Source: Stictocephala bisonia
Lineage: Eukaryota; Arthropoda; Insecta; Hemiptera; Membracidae
Length of the DNA: 64,000 bases
Assembly (NCBI GenBank): GCA_035578905.1
Contig: JAQJVL010002594.1
Coordinates: forward strand, 1-64,000
Direction: 5' to 3'
Of this stretch, positions 44,346 to 56,149 are shown one piece after another. A program made the translations under genes and the position numbers. The notes beneath the pieces are model-generated. The model was not told the origin of the DNA and did not search any database. It was given only the letters and a program-made list of their open reading frames with translations. Every line of letters begins with the position of its first letter. Positions within the stretch are counted from its first letter, which is position 1.

Positions 44346-45349
44346 AGGATCGCGGCAATTGGGGCATGTGCTATACAAATATTTGCCTGGTACAAGTAAA
44401 TATTGTTTCCTTTTTTTTTTACTGCAGTGACAATTTTTTCATTTATGGAGTCTTGTAATTAAAATTTTCTATACATTTATCACTTAAAAAACACAAGTCA
44501 GATTGTAAATCAACAATTAAATTTTACGTCCCCAGCCAGTGACAGTTTGTCAGGTGCAGCAAGTACAGCCCGACATACCAGATTTTCTCGTGGATAAAGT
44601 ATGTTTGAAAATAAGTAAAACCAGTCATATAATGGATATTAAACAGTATTAAAGTTAATTTCATAAAGTGAACATATATTAGACGGAATACAAAATTAGT
44701 ATTTTCTCAGCAAGGAGGCGGTCTGGCTGTTCATTTACATTAGTTGCCATGACAATGACATGAAACCAAAATATGACTAAAATCAGTTTTGTATAGTACC
44801 TAATAAATGTCTTAATTAGTAATTAAGTTCATTCGAATTCATCGTGTCAATTTGGTCTTCGTTTATTCAACAATATAATGTCCTGCTAATCCTAGTTAGA
44901 TAAGTATTAACAACTCAAATTAACTAATAGACCTCTTTTAAATTTATTAAAATATAAATATGTAATTATTTACAAATGCTATTTGTAGATAAATAATAGT
45001 TAAGCAGGAGTTGTTCAGCTTTAATTTTGAGCTGTACACAGTAAAATAATTGTTCAGCTCTTTTTTAACTCTTTCTCATTTATACAATGATTGTATTGTT
45101 GGGCTGTACCTACAATTTTGACTCGGAGTCTTTACTGTTTCTAAAAACTTCATTGTTTGTCATTGCCCTTGGTTATGATATCTTACAACTCCTTGCAGAC
45201 AAAAAACCTATTTCATAAATAACCACTAACCAATAACATTATTCGTTAACTTTTTGGAACAAAACACAAACAAATCTGATACAACAATGTTTATGACTTC
45301 ACGGTTATAGAAGTATAGCTTCATACAAATTGGATCTTTTAAATAATTA
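44346..45349. other. No recognisable gene
   Basis: AT-rich; no supported frame or repeat. Confidence 0.4.
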
Positions 45350-45545
45350 ATTCATGGGTATAACATTGTTAAATGCATTATCAGAGGAATTGAAAAAACA
45401 AGTAGGGATTTCCTTTAAGTTTAAGGAAAGAGGTAAAAAATATTTCATTGATAAACCTCTGTATAGTATTATTAAATATTTTATATGACTATTTTTATTA
45501 TATGACATCTCAAACATACACTTTTTTGTAAATGAATAAAGATAT
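45350..45545 (+). pseudogene. LINE ORF2 extreme C-terminus and 3' end
   Basis: Frame GITLLNALSEELKKQVGISF followed by KFKERGKKYFIDKPLYSIIK and stop is the terminal module of a CR1/jockey-like ORF2. A tail AATAAAGATATTTTGATTTG follows at about 45535. Only the last ~45 codons survive. Confidence 0.75.
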
Positions 45546-45762
45546 TTTGATTTGGGTTACTGATACTGTATTTCAATTTTAATGCAAATCTTAAATGTAA
45601 AACTTTCCTATATTGAAATGAATTATTTTTCTAAATTGTACTCTTTTTTATAGAATTAAAGAAACCATACTTACCATTCGAGTAGAGAATTAGCTGATAG
45701 TTTTTTTTTTTACATTTAAAAAATGTTTTGCTTCTCATATACTTGTAATTCAATTCTAACAA

Positions 45763-45812
45763 TATATATATATACACACACACATATATGTGTGTGTGTG
45801 TGTGTGTATAGA
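45763..45812. repeat. TA/CA/TG microsatellite, self-complementary
   Basis: A (TA)n run, a (CA)n run, ATATATG and (TG)n follow one another. The CA and TG parts are complementary, so the tract can fold on itself. Confidence 0.95.
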
Positions 45813-45894
45813 GACAATCAATTTAATTTTATATAAGCTTGGGTGTTATCCTAACCAAGGCAATGGATATGCATGGACTAATATGCCTACAAGG

Positions 45895-46630
45895 TAACTC
45901 AAATCAAATCAAGTTTGTTTTGCAAAGACATTATAAAAATGCATAGCAATCGTCATATATTTATACATATGTATATAAAATTCAAATTAAGACATTCATA
46001 CCTCGTTAAAAGACACATAAAAACCTCACTAAAAGACACATAAACCTCACTAAAACATGCATATTTTCAGTCACACATTCATTCATGCTTAATTCCCACT
46101 TCTGGGGCCGTTTATCAGTCATCTGATTATATGCTCTCCCATTTGCATGCCATATACTCGTTAGCACTATAAAATGCATGAGACGCTAAAAAGCATTTAG
46201 GCGAGTTTTAACGCCTTGGATGTTGGTGCATTCTTAATTGAGTCCGGTAATTTATTGAGAAAACGAACGCCTGTATGTGTGGGCAAGCGTTCATAGACCA
46301 CCGCTATCAGGAATGTGGCTTCCAGTTTGATGGTTATTCCTGTGTCTGGTTTCGTGGACATGTATATTTTAGCCACTTACCATGGCACTTTTACATATGC
46401 AAAACAATGTTGTTTCGAATATGTAAAAGCTATGTAATAGTTGTAGGTTTTTGAACGCTTCTATGCAAGATTCTCTGAACTTTAACTTGGCGATTATACA
46501 AATCGCTTGTTTTTGCAATCTAAACGCTCTGCTGAACTGATTGTTTGATGAAGCTCCCCATAGCACCACACCGTAGGTCAGATGAGGGTAAATCAAGCCA
46601 TAATACACCGTCATCAGAACCTGAGTTGGG
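45895..46630 (-). pseudogene. LINE ORF2 C-terminal remnant and 3' end, - strand
   Basis: 46369-46614 reads VYYGLIYPHLTYGVVLWGAS...RLQKQAICIIAKLKFRESCI, the thumb and connector of ORF2. Downstream (about 46200-46300) GVRFLNKLPDSIKNAPTSKA LKLA is the C-terminal module. The 3' end at about 45895-45935 contains AACTTGATTTGATTTGAG tail repeats. Fragmentary and 5' truncated. Confidence 0.85.
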
Positions 46631-48873
46631 CAGAATTAATTTGGCTAAAATGCTCAAGACTTAAATGCCTGAGAACATTTTTGAGCAAACATGGTCGATA
46701 ACTAGAAGTTTGAGATACCGTATTGTATAGTTTGGTATTCTGTTGTAGTAAATGATCTAATTTTTCAATGGAATGATAAAACTCCAATATTTAATTGCTA
46801 TTTTGCTTTCCAGCTTAAATGATAACATTTATGAAAGGTTACAGATGCAAATCAATTTTAGTGTCTTGTCAGCTTTCATGCAGAATTTGAATCCATACAC
46901 ATCATTCATATTATAAAAAGAGCTTTGTATGTTTTTCTATGTAATTTATATATTTCCTATGTTTATTGATCATAATTATAAAGGGCAATTAGACTGATCA
47001 GTAGTAATTCATTGTGCTGTTATAGTGTGTATGATGGGACACCCACCCTTCTATAACAGTTCTTCTCATCAGACAAGTTTGATCAAGCTGATAGCAGATT
47101 GAGATACTATCAGAGGGCTTCAGATGAAGGTCCTGTTGGTGTTAAATGCCAAAATAACCTCAAAATTTAAACTTATCCCATGTTATTTTGTGCAGTGACA
47201 TTGGGATGGATTTTGTTATTTTTAATTGTTTGTCTTTATCGTGGAATCTTTGAAACATATTTGTAGTATTATTTTTTTAAATTTAAATTATCTCAGGATG
47301 ATCTAATAAATGTATAACTTATATCCTTTGTTTAATCCATCATTAACAATACGGAATAAATGGATACAAGCCTCACTGAATGTGATTTAAACCTACTTCA
47401 AATAGTTTGTATTAAAAAATAGTAAAGAAATCAGCACTTTAATTTTTAAAAAAGCTTTATCTAGGCCTACAATAATATTACACAAAAAGTTATATATTTT
47501 TCTAGTTTCATTGCAAACATTTTTGTAGTTGTATTTTGTTGTAATAGACATTACCATATACAATGTAAAAAACTCCTAACGAACAAACAACCAAACTAAT
47601 TTTCATAATATACATAGTATATATATTTAGAATTTTTAGGCAATTCTAAATAGTATGCAATGATTTTTTTCTGTCAGAAACAGTTAAAAAGTAAGGTTGT
47701 TTTGGGAAACATACAGAAATATTTTATTACCTTCAATACTCTTGCATATTTAAAACTATTATACTAAAAATGTATTTTAATGCCAAATCTTTAAGTGAGA
47801 TATTTTCTACAAAACATGTGAGACATGAGAACTGCTGTTGTGAAGTGATTGTAAACTGTGTCTGATTTTGTAAAATGTAAAACATTAGAGACAGCACAAA
47901 GTGTGTTGATTAAACCAGAAATGATTCACAGCCATAACTACTAACCACTCAATATGAATTTGCATGTATTTTTTTGTGAAAGGGATGCCCAAAACTCAAT
48001 TTTAATACAAATATCAAACCTTGTTAATATTGTTGTCTCAAATTTCTTTAAAATCAAATCCTGATCACTGTGACAGCCTGTGGCATCTCTATGGCAATAA
48101 TATATACAAATTGCTATTTATTGATTAGTGATTTTCTGTGGTAAAACGATCCTAATGCAATCTGCTGCAATTGACATTAGTACACAAAGTTCATTTCAAT
48201 ATTTTCTGTGTTATGAGAAATAATTCAAGTTTGTGAAATTTGTTTTAAGATTTGTATTAAGCATAGAACATTGATTTTTTAAATGACAAAACCCCTAGTT
48301 TGTAAAAAATCATATTTGTTTGGGGCCAATAATGCCCATTTAAATATGATTTCTTGCATAGAAAAAAATCATCGCATATCTCTTAGTAATACCTATCGAT
48401 AGTTTGAAAAATAATTTTTAAAATCAAATGATTTGTTGTTTTTCGGTACTTTTACTCTAACATATACATTACTTATATCCTACTAGTTCTCAATATGATT
48501 GGATGGAGGTACATTTATTATGTCTTTATATTAAGAATTAATTTTTTAAGGATATTGATATAAGTTTTTTATACTTTAAAAGAGAAGTTAGGTTTTTAAG
48601 CGAATTTCCTTTTTTATTAATCTGACCTGACTATCTTTTGTCACTTATGAAGCCCATATTAACCTTTATGGTGTATACCAAGGAATACTTGGAGCCTCGA
48701 GACCCACATTGTAAAAATTACCTCTTTGTTTCTTTGAAGATTGTCAATAAGCAGAGACATTTTATAATAATTTATAAATATTATTTTGGGCAGAATATAG
48801 CATAAGTCCTAGCATTAAAATTTATTTTAGTTTGAGCTTGTCTTAAAAGTGCAGTCAATTGGATAAAGGCTAC
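46631..48873. other. Mostly featureless AT-rich DNA; one weak exon-like stretch
   Basis: At 47059-47170 an acceptor-like CCTTCTATAACAG is followed by an open stretch (FFSSDKFDQADSRLRYYQRA then SDEGPVGVKCQNNLKI, stop), and a different frame then encodes a hydrophobic MLFCAVTLGWILLFLIVCLY segment. The codon choice looks protein-like, but no family was recognised and no donor or in-frame partner is apparent. It could be a decayed retrocopy or a terminal exon. Confidence 0.25.
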
Positions 48874-49612
48874 AGTGTGTCCCGTAAGTAGCCAGCCAAA
48901 CTTCTAGAGGTAATTCCTTGGGTTAAAACGAACAAAAAATGTTTTGTGTACACATTATATATGTCTTCCGTTACCCCTCTGTCTGTTAATAGTGTTCATT
49001 TCAGTTTCATTATTTTACAACAATCCTTTTCAAACTGGTGGCCATTTTAAATATTTAAAGCAAAATATTTTGATAATGTTAAATTTTAGTAACCTTTAAG
49101 TTACAAAAAAGGTGAAGAATTATTTTTTACATATAATATTGAATAAAAAGTTTTAAGAGGGTACCACTATTAACTGAGAAATTGAAATTTTATCAAATAA
49201 AAAGATTTCCTGGCTAAAGACATCTGTTATTGTTAGACAAAACTTTCAATTTCTCAGTTAATAGTGATTTTATCTTAAAATGTTATATACCGTTACTTGT
49301 AGAAATTAATTCTTCAACTTTTTTTGTAACGTAAAGGTTTTTACTAAATTTTAAATGACCGCAAATTTGAAATGGATTATTGTACAAATATGAAATTTTA
49401 GTGGTACATGAAGACTATATAAGGATAAACAGTCATACCAATTTTCATGATTTTCAAATATCCTCAGAGATATTAATCTTTTTGTTAAAATCACAGACAG
49501 ACAGACGGATAACTGTGCGAGATTAACTATTTGTATACATGACATTTTTGTTTGTTGTTTGTTTTAACAAAAGGAATTGCCTCCAGAAGTTTGGCTGGGT
49601 ACTTACAGGATA
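48874..49612. mobile_element. Foldback MITE, ~740 bp
   Basis: Left end CAGTGTGTCCCGTAAGTA and the complement of the right end (TGGTATCCTGTAAGTACC) start arms that share CAGCCAAACTTCT, GGAGGCAATTCCTT-like and AAAACAAACA-like blocks. An inner inverted pair, CACTATTAACTGAGAAATTG (about 49166) and its complement (about 49245-49265), centres the palindrome near 49205. The only open frames are short and unlike proteins. Confidence 0.8.
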
Positions 49613-50111
49613 CCATGTATATAAATGTATTGTTCATTTGATAAATATCACATTTATGGTGTACTTGCAATGGTTTATTACTATGTAATTGTAAACTATA
49701 TTAGAATCGTTCAGGTCTTACAAAAATTACCCTAGGCATGTTTAACATTAGTAAATATCAATGTTTCATTAACAAATTGCTATTTTAACAATATAGAGAA
49801 TGCTTTTAATTTAAACTTGTCTAATTTCCTAAATATTTTTATAGGTCAATAGTTTGATTTTTAAAGAACTGTTTATTGTATGGTTTTTAAGGCTATTAGT
49901 GTTAACATATTTACTTATTACTTACAGTATATTTTAGAGATCAGTTGTAATACAATGTCGTGAATAAATCTTGATGTAAACACTCAAACTCAACAGGGAT
50001 TTATCAACAATTGTTTCAAAGCCAGTCTTTTGATATTATTAAATGAGTAAAAGAAAAGTGTGTTTTTTACTGTTCCTGTTCTTAACTATAACAACTTATT
50101 ACTTTTCCAAG
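49613..50111 (+). other. Intron sequence upstream of Sox exons
   Basis: AT-rich, no repeat or exon supported apart from the pyrimidine tract preceding 50112. Confidence 0.4.
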
Positions 50112-50135
50112 CTGGAGAAATTTGGATCAAAAAAG
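50112..50135 (+). CDS. Candidate 24-nt microexon of the SoxD gene
   Basis: ACTTTTCCAAG acceptor, then two bases, seven codons (GEIWIKK) and one base, then donor GTAAATA. The 2-in/1-out phase matches the next exons: G plus AT forms an Asp codon at the junction with 50340. The acceptor ends in AAG rather than CAG/TAG and the exon is tiny, so support rests mainly on phase. Confidence 0.4.
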
Positions 50136-50339
50136 GTAAATATACACTCGTAAATTTGAAAATTCGTAATACCACAATCTAATCAATGGTTTTGGGCAAA
50201 ATTCTTCTTATATTTTACTAATAAACAAATGTATTAAATAACAATTTAACAGAAAATGCCCCTCTGATAATGTGAGATGTATTTTAAGAATGTTTAGATG
50301 TAACTGAAAATGTACTGAATTATATTATGTATTTTTTAG

Positions 50340-50402
50340 ATCCCTCCAGGATAACCTCTGCAAGGTGGACAAAGCTTCCAAAACTAAAGTATATGGGAAA
50401 AG
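50340..50402 (+). CDS. SoxD gene exon, linker upstream of the HMG box
   Basis: Acceptor TATTTTTTAG and donor GTGAGC bound 63 nt: two bases, 20 codons (PSRITSARWTKLPKLKYMGK) and one base. The closing G plus the opening AT of the next exon makes GAT (Asp). The peptide is basic and unrecognised by itself. Assignment rests on clean splice sites, identical phase and collinearity with the HMG exon 4.1 kb downstream. Confidence 0.65.
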
Positions 50403-50679
50403 GTGAGCAAGACTTAATTACAATACAAAACCATAATAATTGTATTGTTACTTTTTAATGTAAGTTCTACAATTTCAACTATAATTAGAACAAGTATTCC
50501 TGCACAAACAGATCTATATTAAACTACAGTATCTCTTATTTCATAAATAAACATATACTCCAGTCATTCAAGATATTTTTTATCTTTAATTAATTGTTTA
50601 GCCTTTTGAATCTTACAGGTCATTTTTATATTCTTGACAAGTGCTTGTTTATATGGTCTTTACCTGTTAAATTTTTTCA

Positions 50680-50975
50680 TAATACCACTGTATGTATGGG
50701 GGTTAGATGGGTGGGTTCATACCACTGTACTTGCATGGGTGGTTGGGAGGTGGACGAGTAGACTTGTATCGGCAGGTGGCTGGGTCCGCCATGTGTGGAT
50801 TGGCGGATGGGTCTTTTTTGGCATACGTGCATGGGTGGGCTGGAGGGTCGATACCACTGTACTTGTATGAGCAGGTGGGCAGTTGGTTCGTTTTATCATA
50901 CTTGTTTAAGTGGGTCGCTGGGCCAATAATACCCACTGTACATGCATGGGTGAACGGGTGGGTCACTACTAATTG
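50680..50975 (-). repeat. 36-bp minisatellite family, degenerate array in reverse orientation
   Basis: ATACCACTGTA cores at 50682, 50719 and 50851 and a variant ATACCCACTGTA near 50929, with GGGTGGG-rich spacers between. Spacings are 37, about 132 and about 77 bp, near multiples of 36 with indels. The whole array lies in the intron between the Sox exons 50340 and 51163. Open frames across it are repeat artefacts. Confidence 0.85.
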
Positions 50976-51162
50976 GATGAAGGAGGGGGAGGCAACAATC
51001 ATTTTCTGTCATTGTCTACTTGCTCTGTTGTGTGGAATGCTAGAACAGCAAAATTTAAATTGGTGGCTATGTTATTTAACGAAGGAATGTTCACGAACTT
51101 TTAGTTATTTAGAATTAAATTTAATTACTGCAACTAACATTACAAATTGTACAACTTTTCAG

Positions 51163-51225
51163 ATCATGAATCAACAAAATCACTTTGGTTGGAGAAATCC
51201 CCAAGTGGCGAGTCTCAAATAGAAA
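51163..51225 (+). CDS. SoxD gene exon, linker upstream of the HMG box
   Basis: Acceptor ACAACTTTTCAG and donor GTAAGT bound 63 nt: two bases, 20 codons (HESTKSLWLEKSPSGESQIE) and one base. The A at its end plus CA at the start of exon 54510 makes ACA (Thr), giving a continuous frame into the HMG box. The Ser/Pro/Glu-rich composition fits a linker region. Confidence 0.75.
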
Positions 51226-51338
51226 GTAAGTTGAAATGAAAAAATTTTATCTATTAAGTCGACTAATTTAGAAGACCAAAACAAATATTTAGTTGAGTTA
51301 CAATAGGTCACTGCTGTTCATCTGCCATTAAAAACGGG

Positions 51339-52990
51339 TTACATTACAATGACTCTATTTAACAATGAACCACAAAAAGGTCCAATCGCATCAGAAAATT
51401 CAGTCGTCTTTGCCAAATCATTCTCACTTAACAGAAGTGCTAAATGATTTAGTCGACTTTGGCCTATTGTACTTCTCTGCCAGGTTTTTAAGGAGTTGGC
51501 TAATCTACTAAAAGACCTTTCAGCAGAAGACACAGTTACTGGAATTGTACAAAAAAGTCTTATTGCAGTACACAGATTTACAAAAATCCTTTGAAGATCT
51601 TGTAGATGTAGTTGAGAAGTTTCATTAGGTCTTTCTCCGATTGAAATACTGTACTGTGAACGGTCTTCATATTAACAATTTCTTCAGCTAAGCTGTCTGA
51701 ATTTATAAAGTCTGAAGTATACTTAGATACAAGATCTCTTGTTTTCATTTTAATTACAGTATTTTCAAAGTCCATAAATGTAATAACTGGTGAAAACAGT
51801 TCACATATTTGTTGACTTACAAACTGCTTTTTAAATCAGCCATAATGAAATCCAAAACAGAAAAAAACAACAGAGGATTTGAATGCAATGGATGTCTCTA
51901 GCTGAAGCTGCTGACCTTGTTCAGGCGTCTTTTCATTGGAGTTCCTTTTAACAACAAACTTAGATGAAATACCTACTACCTCTGCAACTACTTTAGCTTC
52001 ATTAAAGATGGTTTACTATGAATTTCTTAAGACCTGCATATCATTCAATAAATCTTTAATTAGTTGTGTATCGAAGTAGAGGTATATTTCTTCTGTATTA
52101 TATTGTTTGTTTTTTTTTTTTCAATGGAAGCCAATATCTTGTGCCAACATCAAGAGGCCTTAGAAAGATGCAAAGTGCTTTTTGAGCTTCAAAACAGTAT
52201 TTCTTGCTGATGAAGTAAATGTTGGTACCTTATCTTCCAGGGATATGTCCAACATTTTGAGGATTGAAGGATAGTGCTTTACAATTGGTTACACATCTTG
52301 TAGTCTTTCACTGCAATGAGTTTCAGAAAGGCTTTGTAAAGACAAAGGTACATGTTGTTTAAATGATTCCTAAAGGGCTGCTAGAGATTAAAGAGTAAAA
52401 TCTTTAAATGTTTCCAAAAAATGTCTTAACATCAGAATTCAGTTTAGTAGCAATTGAAACCAACTGCGTTGAGAGAATGTACTCCACAGGGAGAAACATA
52501 GCAGACTTGTTTTTTTTTTTCTAGTATTCTTGGCTGAACATCACTAGTGTGACCTCGCATGTTGGACCCATTGTCATAGCCCTAAGCATGACAACAAGTT
52601 AATGGTATTTGAAGAGATTTCAATGTGGACAGTATTTCATCAGTTATTGCCTCACCTACTTTCCTAAAGTTCACGAATTCAATAAAATTTTCACAAACTT
52701 CAAATGAAATTTTTTCTGGATTTTGAAATACATAGCGAAGGATTAGTACATTCCGCTCTTATGGGAAAAGTCAGGGGTTGCATCAACGATGATTCAGAAA
52801 ACAGTCAGAAAACAGACTCTTCTCTTTGCTGCAAAATGGCTTTCAATATTTTTCTCCACATTGAGAAATAAACTCATTTTGAAAGTACTAAGATAAATAG
52901 TGAGCTTGGCTTATACTTTTGTTCATAAGTTGGTTCTCCTTTACTTTTGCAAGATATTCACGAGTTACCTTGTCATTAGTATAAACACCC
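51339..52990 (-). pseudogene. hAT transposase pseudogene (ZMYM-type hAT)
   Basis: From high to low coordinates: YVFQNPEKISFEVCENFIEF, VGEAITDEILSTLKSLQI, a stop, GYDNGSNMRGHTSDVQPRIL (the conserved GYDNG-x-NM motif), CYVSPC-x-VHSLNAVG, scattered mid-protein blocks, then SSAERSFSRLANSLKTWQRS and RLNHLALLLSENDLAKTTEF, the C-terminal hAT dimerisation domain (51339-51533). This gene order is that of ZMYM1-like domesticated or transposon hAT proteins. Stops and frameshifts throughout. It sits antisense in the Sox intron; terminal repeats were not identified. Confidence 0.9.
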
Positions 52991-54509
52991 AATTATATCA
53001 CTTAGTCTATTTCAGACATGTTCATTTAATTTTTTTGTTGTTTGAAATCCACAAATTAATTAAATAAAATACCTGTATTAGATTACCATTAAAACCTTCA
53101 ACTCCAGTAGATAGGAGCCCTACAATTGAATGTAATTAAAACCATGCTTACAACCTTCCCTAGTTAAACATTATGAAATATCTAACCTCCTCTATACTAC
53201 AAACACCATTGTTTACATTCCAACAGCTGTTAAAACTTTTTGGAACTCTTTATTTACATTAGAATAGCTGTTTCTTTTCGATTTATTTAAATCTCTCTTC
53301 ATGTTATTCGTATGGCCGAAAAACATATTTTGAGGGCTTCCTGTGCCCTTCAGGGTGTAAATTTTGAAGAATTAAGACCTTATTGCAGAACTACGAACAC
53401 AGGCAAATGTTTTTACACCTCAACCGTTTTAATCGGTCAATAAATAAGGGAGGAATTGTGTTAGCAAAAAACACCTTAACGTATTATATATAAGGATTCT
53501 TCAAATGAGCTTTACAGAATGAGAGCATGGCTCATTGATATAGTTACTTTCAAAAGAAAGATGGGATGATGTATATTCATTTTACTGTAAATAATAAGTT
53601 TAAGGTTTTTTTACATTCTTCTTTGTGTAATTTTAATGTATGTGTTATAAAATCTAGATTAAATTATGGTAAAAAGAATTGGATAAATAATGAGGTAATC
53701 AATAAAAAGTCTATGCTGATAGATTTACTAAGTATTTCTAGGCATGCACTTAGCATTTTCATCCAAGTCAAAATTATCAATTTCTTTTATATATAAAAAG
53801 AATATAAAATAAAATAAAAATATAAGGAAAACAATACCAACTAGTTTATAAGTTTCACTTGTTGCATGGTGTTGTCATTTGCCACTCACATGTAACAGGT
53901 AGTTATTTTCTATTGTACGTGTCAGTTCAATTATCTAAATAGCAAATATAATATTCTAAGGTACGGGAATACAGAAAATGATGTTTCTTAATTGGTAAAA
54001 TATCTTTACTGATCATGAAAAATTCATAATAACACACTAAGTAACTCTTCCCTAGCAATGAAAAAGCTTGACAGGGGAAAAATGGCAAGAATGGGACTTC
54101 ATGCTCAAACTAAATTGAGGGGTGGTTTGTGCTGCTCTACCTGTGAGGCTCTGAGTGAACTACTAGAGATCAAAGCTGTTTGAAGGTGTTTTGTATTTGT
54201 AAATCATTATTAAACTAGTGGCATCAAATGACATCAACATGCACAAAGAGGTTAGACTTTTTTATTTAGAAACTCGACTTCTAATTAGTCTGGAAAAAAA
54301 TACTAATATAGAAAGTGTTGTGTGCTGTTCACGTCTTTAAAATTTAAAATTTGTAAAGTATGATAGTTTTAAAATTTTGTCTTGATTAGCATATTATGTA
54401 TTTGCAAATGTAGACAATATCTCATTATATAGTAAATTTATTTGGTGCGATGTTCACTTGTATTGAATATAAAAATGTAACTATCAATATGGTGTATGCT
54501 TGTTTCTAG
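52991..54509 (+). other. Sox intron sequence, no further gene seen
   Basis: A short open stretch at 53566-53796 contains LNYGKKNWINNEVI, vaguely like the pre-RT region of LINEs, but has no other motif. Otherwise AT-rich. Confidence 0.35.
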
Positions 54510-54665
54510 CATTGCCTATCCTGAAAAAAGCGCCACTAATGGAAGAAAAGAAACCTCACATTAAACGGCCGATGAATGCATTTATTGTTTGGGCTAAAGG
54601 AGAACGTCAAAAGATATTAAAGGCAAATCCTAACATGCATAATTCTGTCATATCTAAAATTTTAG
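54510..54665 (+). CDS. SoxD-type HMG-box exon (first half of the box)
   Basis: Acceptor CTTGTTTCTAG and donor GTATGTG bound 156 nt: two bases, 51 codons and one base. It encodes [14 protein letters not shown] then [20 protein letters not shown] and [17 protein letters not shown], with the codon for G split by the intron. [22 protein letters not shown] and M-H-N-S-x-ISKILG are SoxD signatures (Sox5/6/13; Sox102F). Sox proteins bind the DNA minor groove at AACAAT-like sites and bend it. The copy differs from the very conserved SoxD box as I recall it at several positions (I for M, G for D, K and N in place of Q and F), so it may be a divergent paralogue. The second half of the box was not found before 64000. 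Confidence 0.88.
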
Positions 54666-55041
54666 GTATGTGAAATAGCTTATTTAAGCAGTCTAGAACT
54701 TAATTTTGTGACAAATTTATTTACTTAGTTTATTACTACGACTAAATTATTATTGTTGTTTCCTTAACTGTTGAACTGAACCACAGAAAATTGATAGATT
54801 TTTAAAAGATTGATTTGAGTTAATATTATTGTTTTTTTTTTTTTTTTTTTTTTTAACTTAGGGCTAATACACATTTTTATGTTTTTTACTCTGTTTTATT
54901 AGTGACCTGATTACTTCTATTTTGCATAAGTTACACATTTTATATATTAGTTTTATAGAAAGTAGTTCATATTTATGTACAAATTATCTCAAGATATTAT
55001 GATGTGTGATGTGATTATTTGTATTATTTGGGGCTAAAATA
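54666..55041 (+). other. Sox intron sequence
   Basis: Contains a T-rich homopolymer (about 54831-54854); nothing else supported. Confidence 0.4.
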
Positions 55042-55711
55042 TTAACCCTTTCGATGCCGGGCATATTTTCCCTTGGTATGCGAGAAATGCCGGGGGTATT
55101 TTTAGTGAATATGCATAGTTTACGTTATTTTGTTCTAACTTTGTTATTTTTCAATATATTTTCATAATTATTTTTTGGTTTTTCTTGTTTTGAAATGCTC
55201 TTTTTACTACTTATATATTTTCTTAAATAAAATATTGGTTTTAATTTGTAAAATCAACTTTTTTTAAAAATTAAAATTTTTTTTAATTTTTCAATTTTGA
55301 AACTTTTCAGACCATACAACAAAAATACTAGGGCTATAAAAGTGACTTTATTTGAAAGAACATTTAATTACTAACATGCATACCAAATTTCAAAGTCTTA
55401 CCTTGAAAATCCCAGGATTTATCGTAATTTTTTTCGACAGTACAAAATCACATATTTGTCACAATTGAGCGATTATTTCAAGTGTGACAAATATATTTCA
55501 ACAAACGCATTTTTAAAAGAAGTTTAAAACACTTTTTCTGAGTAGTATAATCAATTCTCGACAGATTGGTACCGTATATGTGGCATATTAACGAAAATGC
55601 CTTATCGAAAAAAAAAAAAAAAATTACGAGCGGTCCGAAATATCGGACCGCAGCATTTTTAGCGTAACTACCGCTGTCCGATATATCGGACAGCGGCATC
55701 GAAAGGGTTAA
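55042..55711. mobile_element. piggyBac-type MITE, 670 bp
   Basis: TTAA at 55042-55045 and 55708-55711. Both ends read TTAACCCTTTCGATGCCG, an 18-base perfect inverted repeat including the TTAA. Near the right end two GC-rich palindromes lie in tandem, GCGGTCCGA...TCGGACCGC (about 55629-55650) and CCGCTGTCCGATATATCGGA ending CAGCGG (about 55671-55697). No transposase sequence. Confidence 0.92.
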
Positions 55712-56149
55712 CACAGAGGTAATGAAATAAAATAATGTTCTTTAACAGAATTTTTTATGTTTACTGTTCAATCTCATAACTACAGAAGAGAAAATGAGTC
55801 AGGCTTTAAGGTTGAATTGTAATTGATTGTTGTGAGTTTGGTTGTAAAATGTTAGAAGGACATTTATTCGATATCAGGTAATTTTTGTGCTGAAATCATT
55901 AAGATTCAATCATTAAGAAATCATGCTGTTTGTAAGAAGGTATTTTCTTAGATTAATTTGGATGATATATCACTTGATTTACTATATTAATTATTATGTT
56001 GTATCGTGACAATATGGCATAGTTTCAGAAAGTGATAGAATATATGAGTTATTGAATTTTCTCGTACAAAAAAGAAATGCAACTTTTAGGTTGACTTTTT
56101 TATCAAATTCGCTATTACCTGCAACAAGCTCAGATACCCTATATTTTTT
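55712..56149. other. No recognisable gene
   Basis: AT-rich, no supported frame. Confidence 0.4.

Noticed and set aside
50634..51222. Open frames of 78-171 codons over the Sox intron
   Set aside because: They run across the degenerate minisatellite and are not protein-like; the real coding signal here is the exon at 51163-51225 in another frame.
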